Shown piece after piece: positions 39,901 to 47,987 of a stretch of 58,730 bases of DNA. The position numbers were made by a program, and so were the translations under genes. Origin of the DNA: Bacteroidales bacterium UBA2939 (GTDB lineage Bacteria; Bacteroidota; Bacteroidia; Bacteroidales; P3); contig DECD01000024.1 of NCBI GenBank assembly GCA_002349055.1, forward strand, positions 166,994 through 225,723, in the 5' to 3' direction. The notes below the pieces were generated by a model. The model saw only the letters and a list, made by a program, of their open reading frames with translations, was not told the origin of the DNA and ran no database searches. Every line of letters begins with the position of its first letter. The first letter of the stretch is position 1.

Positions 39901-42689
39901 AGGCCGCGTTGCGAGCAATCGTTCAGGTTAGCCGTTATGGTTGCCATCTCTCCCGTCATCACGCTGTCAGCAGCCGACAGGGGCGCCACGGGTGCCACAT
40001 CGTAGTAGGCCAGGCTCACGTTGTCGATGGTGGCGTTGTTGCCATTCATAGCCATGAAGCCTACGCGGATGCGCTTGCCGCCATAGGCACCCAGCGAGAA
40101 GCTCTTGAGACCGGTGCCGCTGCTCTGCCGCTGCACCACGCAGTTGAAGTCTCCCTCCTCGTAGTAGCTATCGCCGGTGTCGATGGCAACCTTGATGTAG
40201 CCACCCATTTGGTTCCAGCTCAGTCGAAGGTCGATGGTGTCGGTGGGAATGTCGATGGCGGGTGTCACCAGCCAGCTGTGGTTGAACGAGGTGCAGACAT
40301 AGTGGTTGTTGCTGTCGCCCAGTCGGTACCACTGTGTGGTGTCGGTGATGCGCTCATAGTGGCCGACGTTCCACGACCCGACGTATTGTGTGGTGAAGCC
40401 GCTCCAGCAGTGCAGCGCTGTGCTATCTTCGAAATTTGCCACGAAGGGCACGCTCTCGGCGGGGCAGTTCAGCAGATGAACTATAGCTACTGCAGTGTCC
40501 GCCCCCCATGCATTGCTTGCAATCAGTGTCATCGTGTCCACGCCCTCTTGCGAGTAGTTCATGGTTAAAATGCTGTCGGTATAGCTGAAGGTGGCATTGA
40601 GCAGGGAGGAGTGCCAGGTGTAGGATAGGTTGAGCGAGTCGCCCTCGACGAATGTAGCTTTATACACTATGCTGTCCAGATGTTCGCTGCGGAGCGGTGC
40701 TTCCAGAATTATCTTTGGCTCGCGCGTGCTGCGAACCTCCACATTGTCAATCAGCACGAAGGCCTCGAAGGGGTCGCTGTTGGGTATGTTGTGGAACATC
40801 AAGCGGATGGTCTGTCCGGCATAGGCGCTCAGGTCGTAGCTGTAGCGCTCCCAGTCGCCGTATCCCATCGACTTGCTGAAGACGGTGGTGAAGCTACTCT
40901 CCGATGGCATGGCATCGCCGCTGACGGTGGCGACACGCAGGCTGAACTGGTTGTTGCCATATCTGTACGAACTTCGTGTGCGCATGCGCCAGATCACCTC
41001 CATCATGCCTGTATCGGCCAGGGCCGGCAGCGTGAATGGCTGCGAGATAATCCATCGGCTGCTGGTGCTGCTGACGGTGCTGTTGCTATTCGATATGAGC
41101 GCATTCTTACCCTCGTAGGTGCCGTTAACCCCCGAGGTTCTCCAGCCGCCCAGCTGATACCAACAGTCAAGCCCATGCTCGAAGTCTTCACTCCAAGGGT
41201 AGTGGGTTACCGTGTTGCAGTCGACCACGTCGAGTTCGGCTGTGGCCACGTCGCTACCGTAGCTGTTGGTGACGGTGCAGCTGATGGTGTCGAGTCCTCG
41301 GGTGTGATAGATGATGCGAGCCGTGGTGGAGTCGGGGATGAGTGTAGCCAGGCCACGTACGGCCATGGTGGACTGCCACGTCCAGGTGATGCTATCCGTC
41401 GACCCCTCGTTGAGGAAGGCTGGTATCACGACGGTGTCGCCCACATGTCCACGCACCGGCATCTCGAGGCGCACCAAAGGCGTGGTGGTGTTTGCCACCA
41501 GCACGTTGTCGATAAATATGTTGCTGTTGGAATGCAACCCCACATGCACGAAGGCTATCCTCACCCTGCGGCCGGCATACGGTTTCAGCGAGGCGCCGCG
41601 CCGCTCATAATCCTCGGCGCCGCGGTATTCGTGGCGCAGGGGAGGGTCGAAGTCGGCCGTGTCGATGGGTGGTAGCGGTCCCACGCTGTCGTAGTCCGCC
41701 ACGCGCAAGTCCATCTCGCCATAATCCTGTGTGTTGCCCTCCGAGCGGTAGTCGTAGGCCACCATCAGGCCGTCCGTTGTGTCGGAAAGTTGTATCGGCG
41801 GCGTGATGAGCCAGTCGTTGCACACGAAATTGTCTCGATAAGCCCACATCTCATAGCCGGGATAGTTGTACTGACTGCGGTGCCAGGTGGTGTAGGTGCT
41901 GTTGTCGTAGTCCAGTATGGTCCAGCAGCCCATGTAGTCGTTGGTGTTGAAATCCTCGCTCCACGGGGTGGCGAAGCTGGTGCAGAAATCGTTGTCGGAA
42001 TCGATCTGGTACCAGCGCCATGTGGCAGGCCAGCTGCCGCTGGGATTGGTTTGGTTCGTGGTGTTGGCACAGATCAGCGAGTCGCCCGCCACGTGTATCA
42101 GCGCCACGTCGCTGCTGGAAGTGGCAAAGCCTATCTGGTAGGCGCTGGGCGGGGCGCTGCCCACCTGTGGACCATATATCAGGCGCACGTTGTTGCTACT
42201 CTCAAACAGCTGCATCTGCAGCTTGACACGGCCATCGACGGTCATAAACCTGATGTACATTTCCACCACCAGCACTCTACTGCCCGCGTTGCCCACCGGC
42301 GCACAGCGCACATAGCTGCTGTCGTCGATATATCCGTTGATGCCTATGCCCACGATGCCGGGCTCCGTGTTCGAGACATGGTTGCCCAAAGGTCGCCAGC
42401 TGGAGGGTATAGAGTTGGTAGCAAGTGTCGAGCCCAGGCGCAGCATGCCGAAGCGATTCACCGAGAACTGTGTGTAGTCGGTACCGGCATAGGTGAAGGT
42501 GAATCCGATATCCTTCAGCAGGGAGCGGCCGCTGCCGGTGGTTATCAGATCCTCGGCGATGCTGTCGATATCTACCCACAGCGTGGAGTCGACGCCGGTC
42601 GAGAAGGTGTATGCCGTGGCCAGTGTCTGTGACGTGACGTTGCCGCCGAGTAGTGCGGCGAAGGCAATCAATAACAGTTTTTTCGTCAT
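36936..42689 (-). CDS. giant T9SS surface protein with repeated jelly-roll/PKD domains
   Basis: About 1917 residues. Signal peptide MTKKLLLIAFAALLGGNVTS; an in-frame ATG at 42707 adds six residues. The body has at least six rounds of a cleaved-adhesin-type jelly roll (WSEDFNTNDYMGCW, WSEDFEHGLDCWYQL, VANFEDSTALHCW, FSEDFNSTTG, YSEGFESGMPQCW, TCWDYRNY), each followed by a PKD-like domain with YTWHSSL...NAWGADTA. Near the end comes a bacterial-repeat segment (TLVAAAADPSTGRVAGGGRY), then a type A sorting domain (IYPNPASSMVTIE, GTYFVKVC). Probably a stalk-like adhesin or polymer-binding protein; ligand unknown. It is monocistronic. Confidence 0.9.
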   Translation of the reverse strand: MTKKLLLIAFAALLGGNVTSQTLATAYTFSTGVDSTLWVDIDSIAEDLITTGSGRSLLKDIGFTFTYAGTDYTQFSVNRFGMLRLGSTLATNSIPSSWRPLGNHVSNTEPGIVGIGINGYIDDSSYVRCAPVGNAGSRVLVVEMYIRFMTVDGRVKLQMQLFESSNNVRLIYGPQVGSAPPSAYQIGFATSSSDVALIHVAGDSLICANTTNQTNPSGSWPATWRWYQIDSDNDFCTSFATPWSEDFNTNDYMGCWTILDYDNSTYTTWHRSQYNYPGYEMWAYRDNFVCNDWLITPPIQLSDTTDGLMVAYDYRSEGNTQDYGEMDLRVADYDSVGPLPPIDTADFDPPLRHEYRGAEDYERRGASLKPYAGRRVRIAFVHVGLHSNSNIFIDNVLVANTTTPLVRLEMPVRGHVGDTVVIPAFLNEGSTDSITWTWQSTMAVRGLATLIPDSTTARIIYHTRGLDTISCTVTNSYGSDVATAELDVVDCNTVTHYPWSEDFEHGLDCWYQLGGWRTSGVNGTYEGKNALISNSNSTVSSTSSRWIISQPFTLPALADTGMMEVIWRMRTRSSYRYGNNQFSLRVATVSGDAMPSESSFTTVFSKSMGYGDWERYSYDLSAYAGQTIRLMFHNIPNSDPFEAFVLIDNVEVRSTREPKIILEAPLRSEHLDSIVYKATFVEGDSLNLSYTWHSSLLNATFSYTDSILTMNYSQEGVDTMTLIASNAWGADTAVAIVHLLNCPAESVPFVANFEDSTALHCWSGFTTQYVGSWNVGHYERITDTTQWYRLGDSNNHYVCTSFNHSWLVTPAIDIPTDTIDLRLSWNQMGGYIKVAIDTGDSYYEEGDFNCVVQRQSSGTGLKSFSLGAYGGKRIRVGFMAMNGNNATIDNVSLAYYDVAPVAPLSAADSVMTGEMATITANLNDCSQRGLVVTWHSSLLDSTKIGGTTWQLAYSTAGIDTITFIAQNYYGADTQQVMIVVNDCDGYYNAPFSEDFNSTTGTTYNNASGQLPECWSYRWNGSAQNRPKVLQAWSYPFSSHYSNGLIMMAGTVTGWDTVAYTILPQINDSLYCLTLTLQYGYEDATCGTLTVGYLDSVGTFVPVADMTPAPASGRYDTISFATAPRSATNIALRWRHTQSWYSVMVDNIRVFEREGSGVSRELLLIGPATASAYDTMHYNAIWRGDTTVSPTYSWQSQMANRGQAQMAATDSLLNIKWNACGQDTIILTASTASDTFTVRKAINVTGLPHVTINGPGTTTPGDSTLYTAILTSGIDTGTTYLWQSAMALRGQATLSNTTTLHPCIVYHASGTDTITLTLTTLLGSTTATKIVTIGNCPAISTFPYSEGFESGMPQCWLESSVGSVLTHWSVEMNNSNPSHNGSRCTFSNVYAGGTDWLLMPAVELPDSGAMELTFWAKTRFSYATLTVMASTTGRTSLASFTDTLFMESGLGNNSTYVARSISLAQYAGQTVYLAFVNGMSGGDVVWIDDVSIETCGVPAVSLSGPDSTRSCDSTTFEATLHSGDTAGLTYSWHSLMVARGMASARIDGNRIIIDYFQSGNDVVTVVATNAYGSDTAKRNCTVTDCEPITTFPYTTPLTQTSHLTCWDYRNYISNGSTWMLQDAGYTGHTCITANMGWPYDTADAWLIARELAIPNDNTHNYTLQWHVLCHHARYQVLASTTGRHQRECFTDTLYFEQCDTGSWHTRTASLDAYRGQRLYIAFHNMGWVNSATNYSDIGQIRIDTVGVAVVLDATPPDTVWHTLVAAAADPSTGRVAGGGRYPDSSMVTITALPTEGYCFDHWHDGDTTNPRQLLLVSDTAFYAYFQIVQDTTTGIDQLATLNTELTIYPNPASSMVTIETAHGDMVSLSLLDISGRTVFACKPRSNVAVLKVGDLPRGTYFVKVCTADEITVEKLCIQ

Positions 42690-42842
42690 TCCCATTTTTA
42701 TTACCATTTGTATGGAGAACGGAAGTGCCAGATATTTAGTACCCCCCCCACATATTTACATTATTTACTACAGTGTCGCGCAACCGTCATCAAAAACATT
42801 GCTTTTTGCCCCAAAGTCTTGCAGCCGAAAGCAGGTTGGTTA

Positions 42843-43514
42843 CTACAGCAGCCCCGGCCGGCGTTCTTTGGTACGTTGAATAGCTTGCTCCATACGCCAC
42901 TGCTCTATCTTGGCGTGGTTGCCGGAGAGGAGGACGTCAGGGACTTTCCAGCCGCGGAACTCCGGCGGGCGGGTGTATTCCGGCGGGGCCACGAGGCCGT
43001 CCTGGAAGGAGTCGCCGAGGGCCGACTGCTCGTCGCCGAGCACGCCGGGCACAAGGCGGATGACGGCGTCGGCGATGACCGCTGTGGCCAGCTCGCCGCC
43101 GGTGAGGACATAGTCGCCGATGGAGATTTCTTTGGTGATGAAGTGCTCGCGCACACGCTCGTCGACGCCCTTGTAGTGGCCGCAGAGAATCATCAGGTTC
43201 TCGGCCAGCGACAGCTGGTTGGCCATGGGCTGCGACAGCATCTCGCCGTCGGGGGCGGTGTATATCACTTCGTCGTAATGGCGTTCTTTCTGGAGGCCCT
43301 CGATGCAGTTGGCCAGGGGTTCCACGGCCATCACCATACCGGCGGCACCGCCGTAGGGGTAGTCGTCGACCGAGCCGTATTTGGTTAGCGAGTAGTCGTG
43401 CAGGTCGTGGAAATGCACCTCGACGAGCCCTTTCTTCTGGGCCCGCTTGAGGATGGACTCCTCAAAGAACATGGTCATCATGTTCGGGAAGAGGGTGAGG
43501 ATGTCGAGTCTCAT
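42843..43514 (-). CDS. trmD: tRNA (guanine37-N1)-methyltransferase
   Basis: Methylates G37 of tRNAs reading CNN codons, preventing frameshifts. 223 residues with the trefoil-knot SAM site: LILCGHYKGVDERV (here LMILCGHYKGVDE), ISIGDYVLTGGELA and VPGVLGDEQSALGDSF; the start MRLDILTLFPNMM is typical. The ATG at 43514 overlaps the M23 gene stop by four bases (ATGA), and the longer frame is rejected. The usual rimM/rplS neighbours are missing. Confidence 0.96.
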   Translation of the reverse strand: MRLDILTLFPNMMTMFFEESILKRAQKKGLVEVHFHDLHDYSLTKYGSVDDYPYGGAAGMVMAVEPLANCIEGLQKERHYDEVIYTAPDGEMLSQPMANQLSLAENLMILCGHYKGVDERVREHFITKEISIGDYVLTGGELATAVIADAVIRLVPGVLGDEQSALGDSFQDGLVAPPEYTRPPEFRGWKVPDVLLSGNHAKIEQWRMEQAIQRTKERRPGLL

Positions 43515-44746
43515 TTCACTTTCAGTTTCTGGCCGGCGTAGATAACATGGTTCTCGCTGATGCCGTTCAGCTGGCACAGCTCTTTCACACTCATGCCGTT
43601 GGAGGTGGCAATGCTGAAGAGGGTTTCGCCCTTGCGGACGGTATGGGTCGCTTTGCCTCCTTTGCTGCTGGATTTGCTAGAGGTGGCTTTGCTGCTGGCC
43701 TTGCCGCTGACGCGCAGCCGCTGGCCTGCGTAGATGGTTTTGTTGCGGCTGATGTTGTTGAGCTTGCATAGCTGGGCGATGGTGGTGCCGTTGCGGCGTG
43801 CAATCTTCTCCAGGGTGTCGCCGTTGCGCACGCGGTACCATTCGCCGCCGGCCGCACCTGAGCTGCTGCCACCACTGTAATTCCGACGGTTGTTCTTGGC
43901 CTCTTTGCGGAACGATGACGAGGTGAGCCTCAGGTCGTCGCTGATAAGGTCGTGGGTGGAACAGTCGAGGACATTCTCGGGGTTGATGGCGTTGCCCATG
44001 TAGCGCACCTCGAAATGGAGGTGGCTGCCGCGGCTGCGACCGGTGTTGCCGCAAAGTCCGATGACGTCGCCGCTTTTCACCGTCTGTCCTGCCGAGACAA
44101 GGCGTTTCGACATGTGGGCATAGTAGGTCTCCAGGCCGTTGTTGTGGTGGATGATGACCAGCTTGCCATAGGTGCGGTTGTCTTTCGAGATTCGCACCAC
44201 GCCGTCGAAGGCGGCATAGATGGGTTCGCCCGTGGGCAGTGCCAGGTCGAGACCGTAGTGGAAACGGCGCCAGCGGGGGCCGAAGTGCGACGAGGGGCGT
44301 GCCGTCCACGGCGTGGGCCATGTGAATTTTTCGCCACGGGCATTGTCGCGCAGACGTATCATGATGGGACTTCCGATGTTGTCCACATCGAGTTTCGGCA
44401 GATGGATGGCGGCGGTGTCGAAACCTTCCAGCAGGATGTCGTCTTCGCTCTCCACACCCTCGTCGTCGAGGGTGTAGATGTTGGGCATGTCATCGTCGTC
44501 GACATCATCGTCGTCATCGTCCTCGAGGAGGAAAGGGGCCTGGTACATGTAGCTCTCCGTCTCCTTGTCGTTGCGGCGGTCAATCACCACGCCTTTGTAT
44601 TCCTCATCCTCGTAGATGACGTCCAGTTTGTTGACTTTGATTTCCGATTTGTTGCTCTTCTGCTGCGGTTCGTCGCTCTGCGCAGCCGCCACTACAGGCA
44701 GCGTCAACAGGGCAAATAGCAATAGGATAGGTTTTGTATACTTCAT
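43511..44746 (-). CDS. M23 peptidoglycan endopeptidase with two LysM domains
   Basis: A 411-residue exported cell-wall protein. Signal peptide (MKYTKPILLLFALLTLPVVAAA), then an acidic linker with EDDDDDDVDDDD. An M23 domain at about 150-245 has HYGLD and HLHFEV as zinc-binding motifs. Two LysM peptidoglycan-binding domains follow, at about 302-347 (VRNGDTLEKIARRNG) and 368-411 (VRKGETLFSIATSNG), with a Ser/Lys-rich linker between. The LysM domains are C-terminal to the catalytic domain. It likely trims cross-links or activates division amidases. The start at 44746 is set by the signal peptide. Confidence 0.94.
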   Translation of the reverse strand: MKYTKPILLLFALLTLPVVAAAQSDEPQQKSNKSEIKVNKLDVIYEDEEYKGVVIDRRNDKETESYMYQAPFLLEDDDDDDVDDDDMPNIYTLDDEGVESEDDILLEGFDTAAIHLPKLDVDNIGSPIMIRLRDNARGEKFTWPTPWTARPSSHFGPRWRRFHYGLDLALPTGEPIYAAFDGVVRISKDNRTYGKLVIIHHNNGLETYYAHMSKRLVSAGQTVKSGDVIGLCGNTGRSRGSHLHFEVRYMGNAINPENVLDCSTHDLISDDLRLTSSSFRKEAKNNRRNYSGGSSSGAAGGEWYRVRNGDTLEKIARRNGTTIAQLCKLNNISRNKTIYAGQRLRVSGKASSKATSSKSSSKGGKATHTVRKGETLFSIATSNGMSVKELCQLNGISENHVIYAGQKLKVK

Positions 44747-44781
44747 ACTTGTGTGCTCGAAATGTGTGTATAAAAACTTTG

Positions 44782-44812
44782 CAAAAATACGCAAAGTTCG
44801 CCAACTGGCAAA
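44782..44812 (-). promoter_or_regulatory. promoter of the M23 gene and trmD
   Basis: TATTTTTG on the minus strand (44782-44789) with TTTG at about 44808-44811. Confidence 0.6.
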
Positions 44813-44834
44813 ATCTTATAATCTTAAAAAATGT

Positions 44835-44856
44835 AAAAGCCCCGAAAATCAGGGCT
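44835..44856 (-). terminator. terminator overlapping the NlpC gene stop
   Basis: AGCCCTGATTTTCGGGGCT followed by TTTT on the minus strand; the TGA stop (44849-44851) lies in the hairpin. Confidence 0.75.
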
Positions 44857-45367
44857 CCTCAGTTTTTGTCTCCTCCGTGGCCGTCGCCTCGCAATTAATG
44901 ATTCGGCAGGCCCCGATGTAGCGTTTCTTGTAGTATGCCTCTTTCGAGTAGGTGAGGCAGATGCCGCTTTGAGTGGAGGAGTGGATGAAGCGGAAGGTGC
45001 CGTCGTCGTTCACCTCGGTGATGATGCCCACATGCCCCACGGCCTTGGTGTGCTTGCGTCCGCCGTAAAAGACCAGGTCGCCGACCTTTAGGCTGTCGTC
45101 ATCCACTTTCTTGCACATCTTGTATTGCCCGCCGGCCGAGGGCGCCAGCGTCACTCCGAACTTTCCGTAGATATAGCGTGTGAACCCGGCGCAGTCGAAC
45201 CCTTTGGGGGTCTTGCCGGCCCAACGGTAGGGGATGCCCAGGTATTTCATGCTTTCGCTAATCAGCGAGTCGACCGTGATGCAGGTGTCAGGCACCGCGG
45301 TTTGTCCGTGCAAAAGGCTTCCTTGCAGAAGCAGCAGTGAGAGGCAGATAAACAGTTGTTTCTTCAT
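44849..45367 (-). CDS. NlpC/P60 cell-wall peptidase
   Basis: A 172-residue exported gamma-D-glutamyl-diamino acid endopeptidase-type protein. Signal peptide (MKKQLFICLSLLLLQGSLLHG), then the catalytic Cys in KGFDCAGFTRYIYGKFG, His in AVGHVGIITE and a third polar residue in FIHSSTQSG. It begins only five bases after the ABC ATPase stop and is part of the minus-strand run dapB - permease - ATPase - NlpC, ended by its own terminator. Confidence 0.92.
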   Translation of the reverse strand: MKKQLFICLSLLLLQGSLLHGQTAVPDTCITVDSLISESMKYLGIPYRWAGKTPKGFDCAGFTRYIYGKFGVTLAPSAGGQYKMCKKVDDDSLKVGDLVFYGGRKHTKAVGHVGIITEVNDDGTFRFIHSSTQSGICLTYSKEAYYKKRYIGACRIINCEATATEETKTEEP

Positions 45368-45372
45368 ATCGT

Positions 45373-46113
45373 TTAGTAGTCAAAAATGATTCTTCCTTCA
45401 GCGGTGTGGGTTTCCACGCCGTAAACCGTGCGGATGTTCTCGGGCGTGAGGCCGCTGGCCACGGGGCCTTGGTAGAGCAGCTTCCCGTCGTGGAACAGCA
45501 TCAGGTCGTCGCAGAACTGCAAGGCGAGGTTCAGGTCGTGGATGACGATGACCACGTTCTTGTCGGCCTTCCGCAGCAGCCGCATGATTTCCAGTTGGTG
45601 GGCGATGTCGAGGTTGCTTACCGGCTCGTCCATCAGCAGCACCGGTGTCTGCTGCGCCAGGGCGCGGGCAATCATCACCCTTTGCAGCTCGCCGCCGCTC
45701 ATCTCGTGGGGCTTGGCCAGACGCAGATGCCAAGTGCCGGTTTGCCGCATGCACTGCTCCACGATGTCCCAGTCTTTCTGCGACTCGTTCTGCAACCGTT
45801 TCTGGTACGGGTTGCGACCCATGAGGACTGTCTCGAAGGCCGAGAACTCGAAGTCGGTCTGCGCCTGCTGGCGCACAAAAGCCACCTTCTGTGCCAAGGC
45901 TCTTGCCGAATAGTCCTTCACCCGCCGACCGTCAATCAGCACTTGCCCCGCCGTGGGTTCCAGCAGGCCGCCGATGCAGCGCAGCAGCGTCGTCTTGCCG
46001 CAGCCGTTGGGACCCATCACCGCCGTGATGCGACGCTCCGCAATCGTGGCGCTGATGTCGTCCAGGATGCGGCGGTCGCCGAAGGAGGCTGTGATATGGT
46101 CGAGGGTTATCAT
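45373..46113 (-). CDS. ABC transporter ATPase, FecE/BtuD type
   Basis: A 246-residue cytosolic ATPase powering uptake of iron complexes, haem or cobalamin. Walker A GPNGCGKTTLLRC, Q-loop VRQQAQTDFEF, signature MSGGELQRVMIARAL, Walker B VLLMDEPVSNLD, H-loop VIVIHDLNLALQ. It pairs with the FecCD-type permease upstream; the 44-base junction consists of CTAG-containing 9-10 bp repeats. No substrate-binding protein gene or TonB-dependent receptor is adjacent, so the ligand cannot be told. Confidence 0.93.
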   Translation of the reverse strand: MITLDHITASFGDRRILDDISATIAERRITAVMGPNGCGKTTLLRCIGGLLEPTAGQVLIDGRRVKDYSARALAQKVAFVRQQAQTDFEFSAFETVLMGRNPYQKRLQNESQKDWDIVEQCMRQTGTWHLRLAKPHEMSGGELQRVMIARALAQQTPVLLMDEPVSNLDIAHQLEIMRLLRKADKNVVIVIHDLNLALQFCDDLMLFHDGKLLYQGPVASGLTPENIRTVYGVETHTAEGRIIFDY

Positions 46114-46120
46114 TGTTTTT

Positions 46121-46161
46121 CTAGTTTTTTCTAGTTTATCTAGTATTTCTAGTTCTACTAG
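46121..46161. repeat. CTAG array between permease and ATPase genes
   Basis: CTAG at 46121, 46131, 46140, 46149 and 46158, that is every 9-10 bp. On the minus strand these read as TAG codons, several of them in the permease frame, so the permease ends in a series of stop codons. Confidence 0.88.
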
Positions 46162-47138
46162 TATGTTTTCTTGTTTCTGTACAACAAATAGATGAACAGC
46201 GGAGCACCCACCATCGAGGTGAGGCTACCCACGGGCAATTCGCTGGGCCGCAGTACCGTGCGTGCCAGCGTGTCGCACAGCAGCACGAAGATGGCACCGC
46301 ACAGCATGGCATAGGGCACCACGCGCCTATTGTCGGGTCCCGCCACCAGGCGCACGGCATGCGGAACTATCAGTCCCACAAAGCCTATCACGCCGCACGA
46401 GCTCACCGCGAAGGCCACCATCAGGGTGGTTGCCGCCAGCAGCACACGTTTCACCTTCTCCACCTCGCAACCCATGCTCTGCGCCGCCTCGCTGCCAGCC
46501 AGCAGCAGGTTCAAATCCCTTGAGTACCAGAGTACCACGCCGATTCCCACCGCCGCCACCGGCAGCAGCATCCACACGTCGGTCCACGACGAGCTGCCGA
46601 ACGAGCCCATGGTCCAGAAGATGATGCTGTCCATCTTCTCCTGGTTGAGCACCATGAGGAACGAGATGACGGCCGAAATGAGCAGCGTGAGGCATACGCC
46701 CGTGAGCAGCAGCGTGGTGGTGTGCATGCGGTTGCCGATGGAGGCTATCTTGTAGATGAGCAGCACCGTCAGCAGCGCCGCCGCCAGCGCCATGCCGCCC
46801 ACACCCCAGAGGAATGCCTCGAGGCCCAGCAGTATGGCCACCGCGGCACCCAGCGAGGCGCCGCTCGACACCCCCAGCACGTAGGGGTCGGTCAGCGGGT
46901 TGCGGAAGATGCTCTGATAGGCCGCGCCGCACACACTCAGCACCGCCCCCACTAGGGCACCCATGATGACCCTCGGCAGGCGCAGCTGCCAGAAAATCTG
47001 CGAGTCCTGTATCTCGTCCCACGCGAAGTCGACGGCACCGAAGAGGCTGCAAACAGCCATCGTGGCCGCCAGCAGCACCGCCAATCCCAGCACCACCCAG
47101 CCATTGGCTTTCCCCGACTTATAGGACTTATAGGACAT
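46158..47138 (-). CDS. ABC transporter permease, FecCD/BtuC family
   Basis: A 326-residue inner-membrane permease with about ten helices. Family hallmarks: WQLRLPRVIMGALVGAVLSV, GAAYQSIFRNPLTDPYVLGVSSGASLGA, MGSFGSSSW and GFVGLIVPHAVRLVAGPDNR. It imports an iron complex, haem or vitamin B12 together with the ATPase. Its start lies within a TATAGGACT-type repeat that encodes the N-terminal SYKSYKSG before the first helix. It follows dapB by 17 bases. Confidence 0.93.
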   Translation of the reverse strand: MSYKSYKSGKANGWVVLGLAVLLAATMAVCSLFGAVDFAWDEIQDSQIFWQLRLPRVIMGALVGAVLSVCGAAYQSIFRNPLTDPYVLGVSSGASLGAAVAILLGLEAFLWGVGGMALAAALLTVLLIYKIASIGNRMHTTTLLLTGVCLTLLISAVISFLMVLNQEKMDSIIFWTMGSFGSSSWTDVWMLLPVAAVGIGVVLWYSRDLNLLLAGSEAAQSMGCEVEKVKRVLLAATTLMVAFAVSSCGVIGFVGLIVPHAVRLVAGPDNRRVVPYAMLCGAIFVLLCDTLARTVLRPSELPVGSLTSMVGAPLFIYLLYRNKKTY

Positions 47139-47160
47139 ATTGGACGTATAGGAACCTATA
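47106..47160. repeat. 9-bp repeat over the dapB/permease junction
   Basis: Units of the form (A/C)TTATAGG(A), CATATTGGA and CGTATAGGA. The array contains the dapB stop and the permease ATG. Confidence 0.8.
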
Positions 47161-47827
47161 GGATATCTTTCATCGTATACACCCCCGGCTTGGCCGTGGC
47201 CAGAAACTCGGCCGCCAGCAAGGCACCCAGAGCCAGACCCTTGCGGCTGTGGGCCTCGTGAGTCAGCGTGATGGTGTCTATCTCGCTGTCGTAGACCACC
47301 GTATGGGTTCCTGGCACCTCGCCCTCGCGGAACGAGGCAATGGGCACGCTTTCCTCTTCCCTCTCCCCACTTTCCACTATCTGTTCGCGAAGCGACAGGG
47401 CCGTGCCGCTCGGGGTATCGAGTTTGTGGATGTGGTGGGTCTCGCTGATGGACACTTTATAGTCGTCGCGGCCACGCATCAGGCTGGCCAAACGCTCGTT
47501 GAGGGCAAACATGATGTTCATCCCGATGCTGAAGTTTGTGGCTGTGAACAGTCTGCCGTTCAACCTCTTGCACTCGGCGACCACCGTCTCGTAGTCGCCA
47601 TACCAACCTGTGGTGCCGCACACCACCGGCACTCCCTTCTCCATGCAGCGCAGCATATTTTCCGTAGCCGTTTTCGGTGTGGTGAACTCGATGGCCACAT
47701 CGGCATCCATTTTCTCCGGCCAAGGCTCGCCCTTGTCGATTTTTATCGTGACGGCATGTCCTCTCTCGGCGGCCAGCGCCTCGATGGCATGCCCCATTTT
47801 CCCGTATCCTATCAGTGCAATCTTCAT
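47156..47827 (-). CDS. dapB: 4-hydroxy-tetrahydrodipicolinate reductase
   Basis: Reduces HTPA with NAD(P)H in the lysine/meso-diaminopimelate pathway, supplying cell-wall precursor. 223 residues with the Rossmann start IALIGYGKMGHAIE, VAIEFTTP, VVCGTTGWYGD, the catalytic SETHHIHKLDTPSGTA and HEAHSRKGLALGAL. The variable loop at residues 150-160 (VESGEREEES) is written by 7-bp GTGGAAA-type repeats (47351-47378). Start by homology. A promoter lies at 47854-47885. Confidence 0.96.
   Translation of the reverse strand: MKIALIGYGKMGHAIEALAAERGHAVTIKIDKGEPWPEKMDADVAIEFTTPKTATENMLRCMEKGVPVVCGTTGWYGDYETVVAECKRLNGRLFTATNFSIGMNIMFALNERLASLMRGRDDYKVSISETHHIHKLDTPSGTALSLREQIVESGEREEESVPIASFREGEVPGTHTVVYDSEIDTITLTHEAHSRKGLALGALLAAEFLATAKPGVYTMKDIL
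47351..47378 (-). repeat. 7-bp repeats inside dapB
   Basis: Minus strand GTGGAAA GTGGGGA GAGGGAA GAGGAAA. It encodes VESGEREEE in a loop of variable length in the family. Confidence 0.65.
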
Positions 47828-47853
47828 AGGCGTTTTCTCTAAAAAACAATCTG

Positions 47854-47885
47854 CAAAAATACACACTTTTTCCCAAACGACCAAA
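47854..47885 (-). promoter_or_regulatory. promoter of dapB
   Basis: TATTTTTG (47854-47861) and TTTG (47882-47885), spaced 20 bp, 27 bases before the start. Confidence 0.7.
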
Positions 47886-47921
47886 TTTTATTTCGCCAAC
47901 GTTGCCGCTTCCGAGGTAGGT

Positions 47922-47987
47922 GAAGTAGCACTCAAGTAGCACTCAAGTAGCACCCAAGTAGCAGTCAAGTAGCACTCAGCTAGCACT
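47922..47987. repeat. 11-bp tandem repeat, CAAGTAGCACT
   Basis: Six units, five of them within one or two changes of CAAGTAGCACT. On the minus strand they read TTGAGTGCTAC. It lies in a 310-base gene-free region upstream of dapB. Confidence 0.92.
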
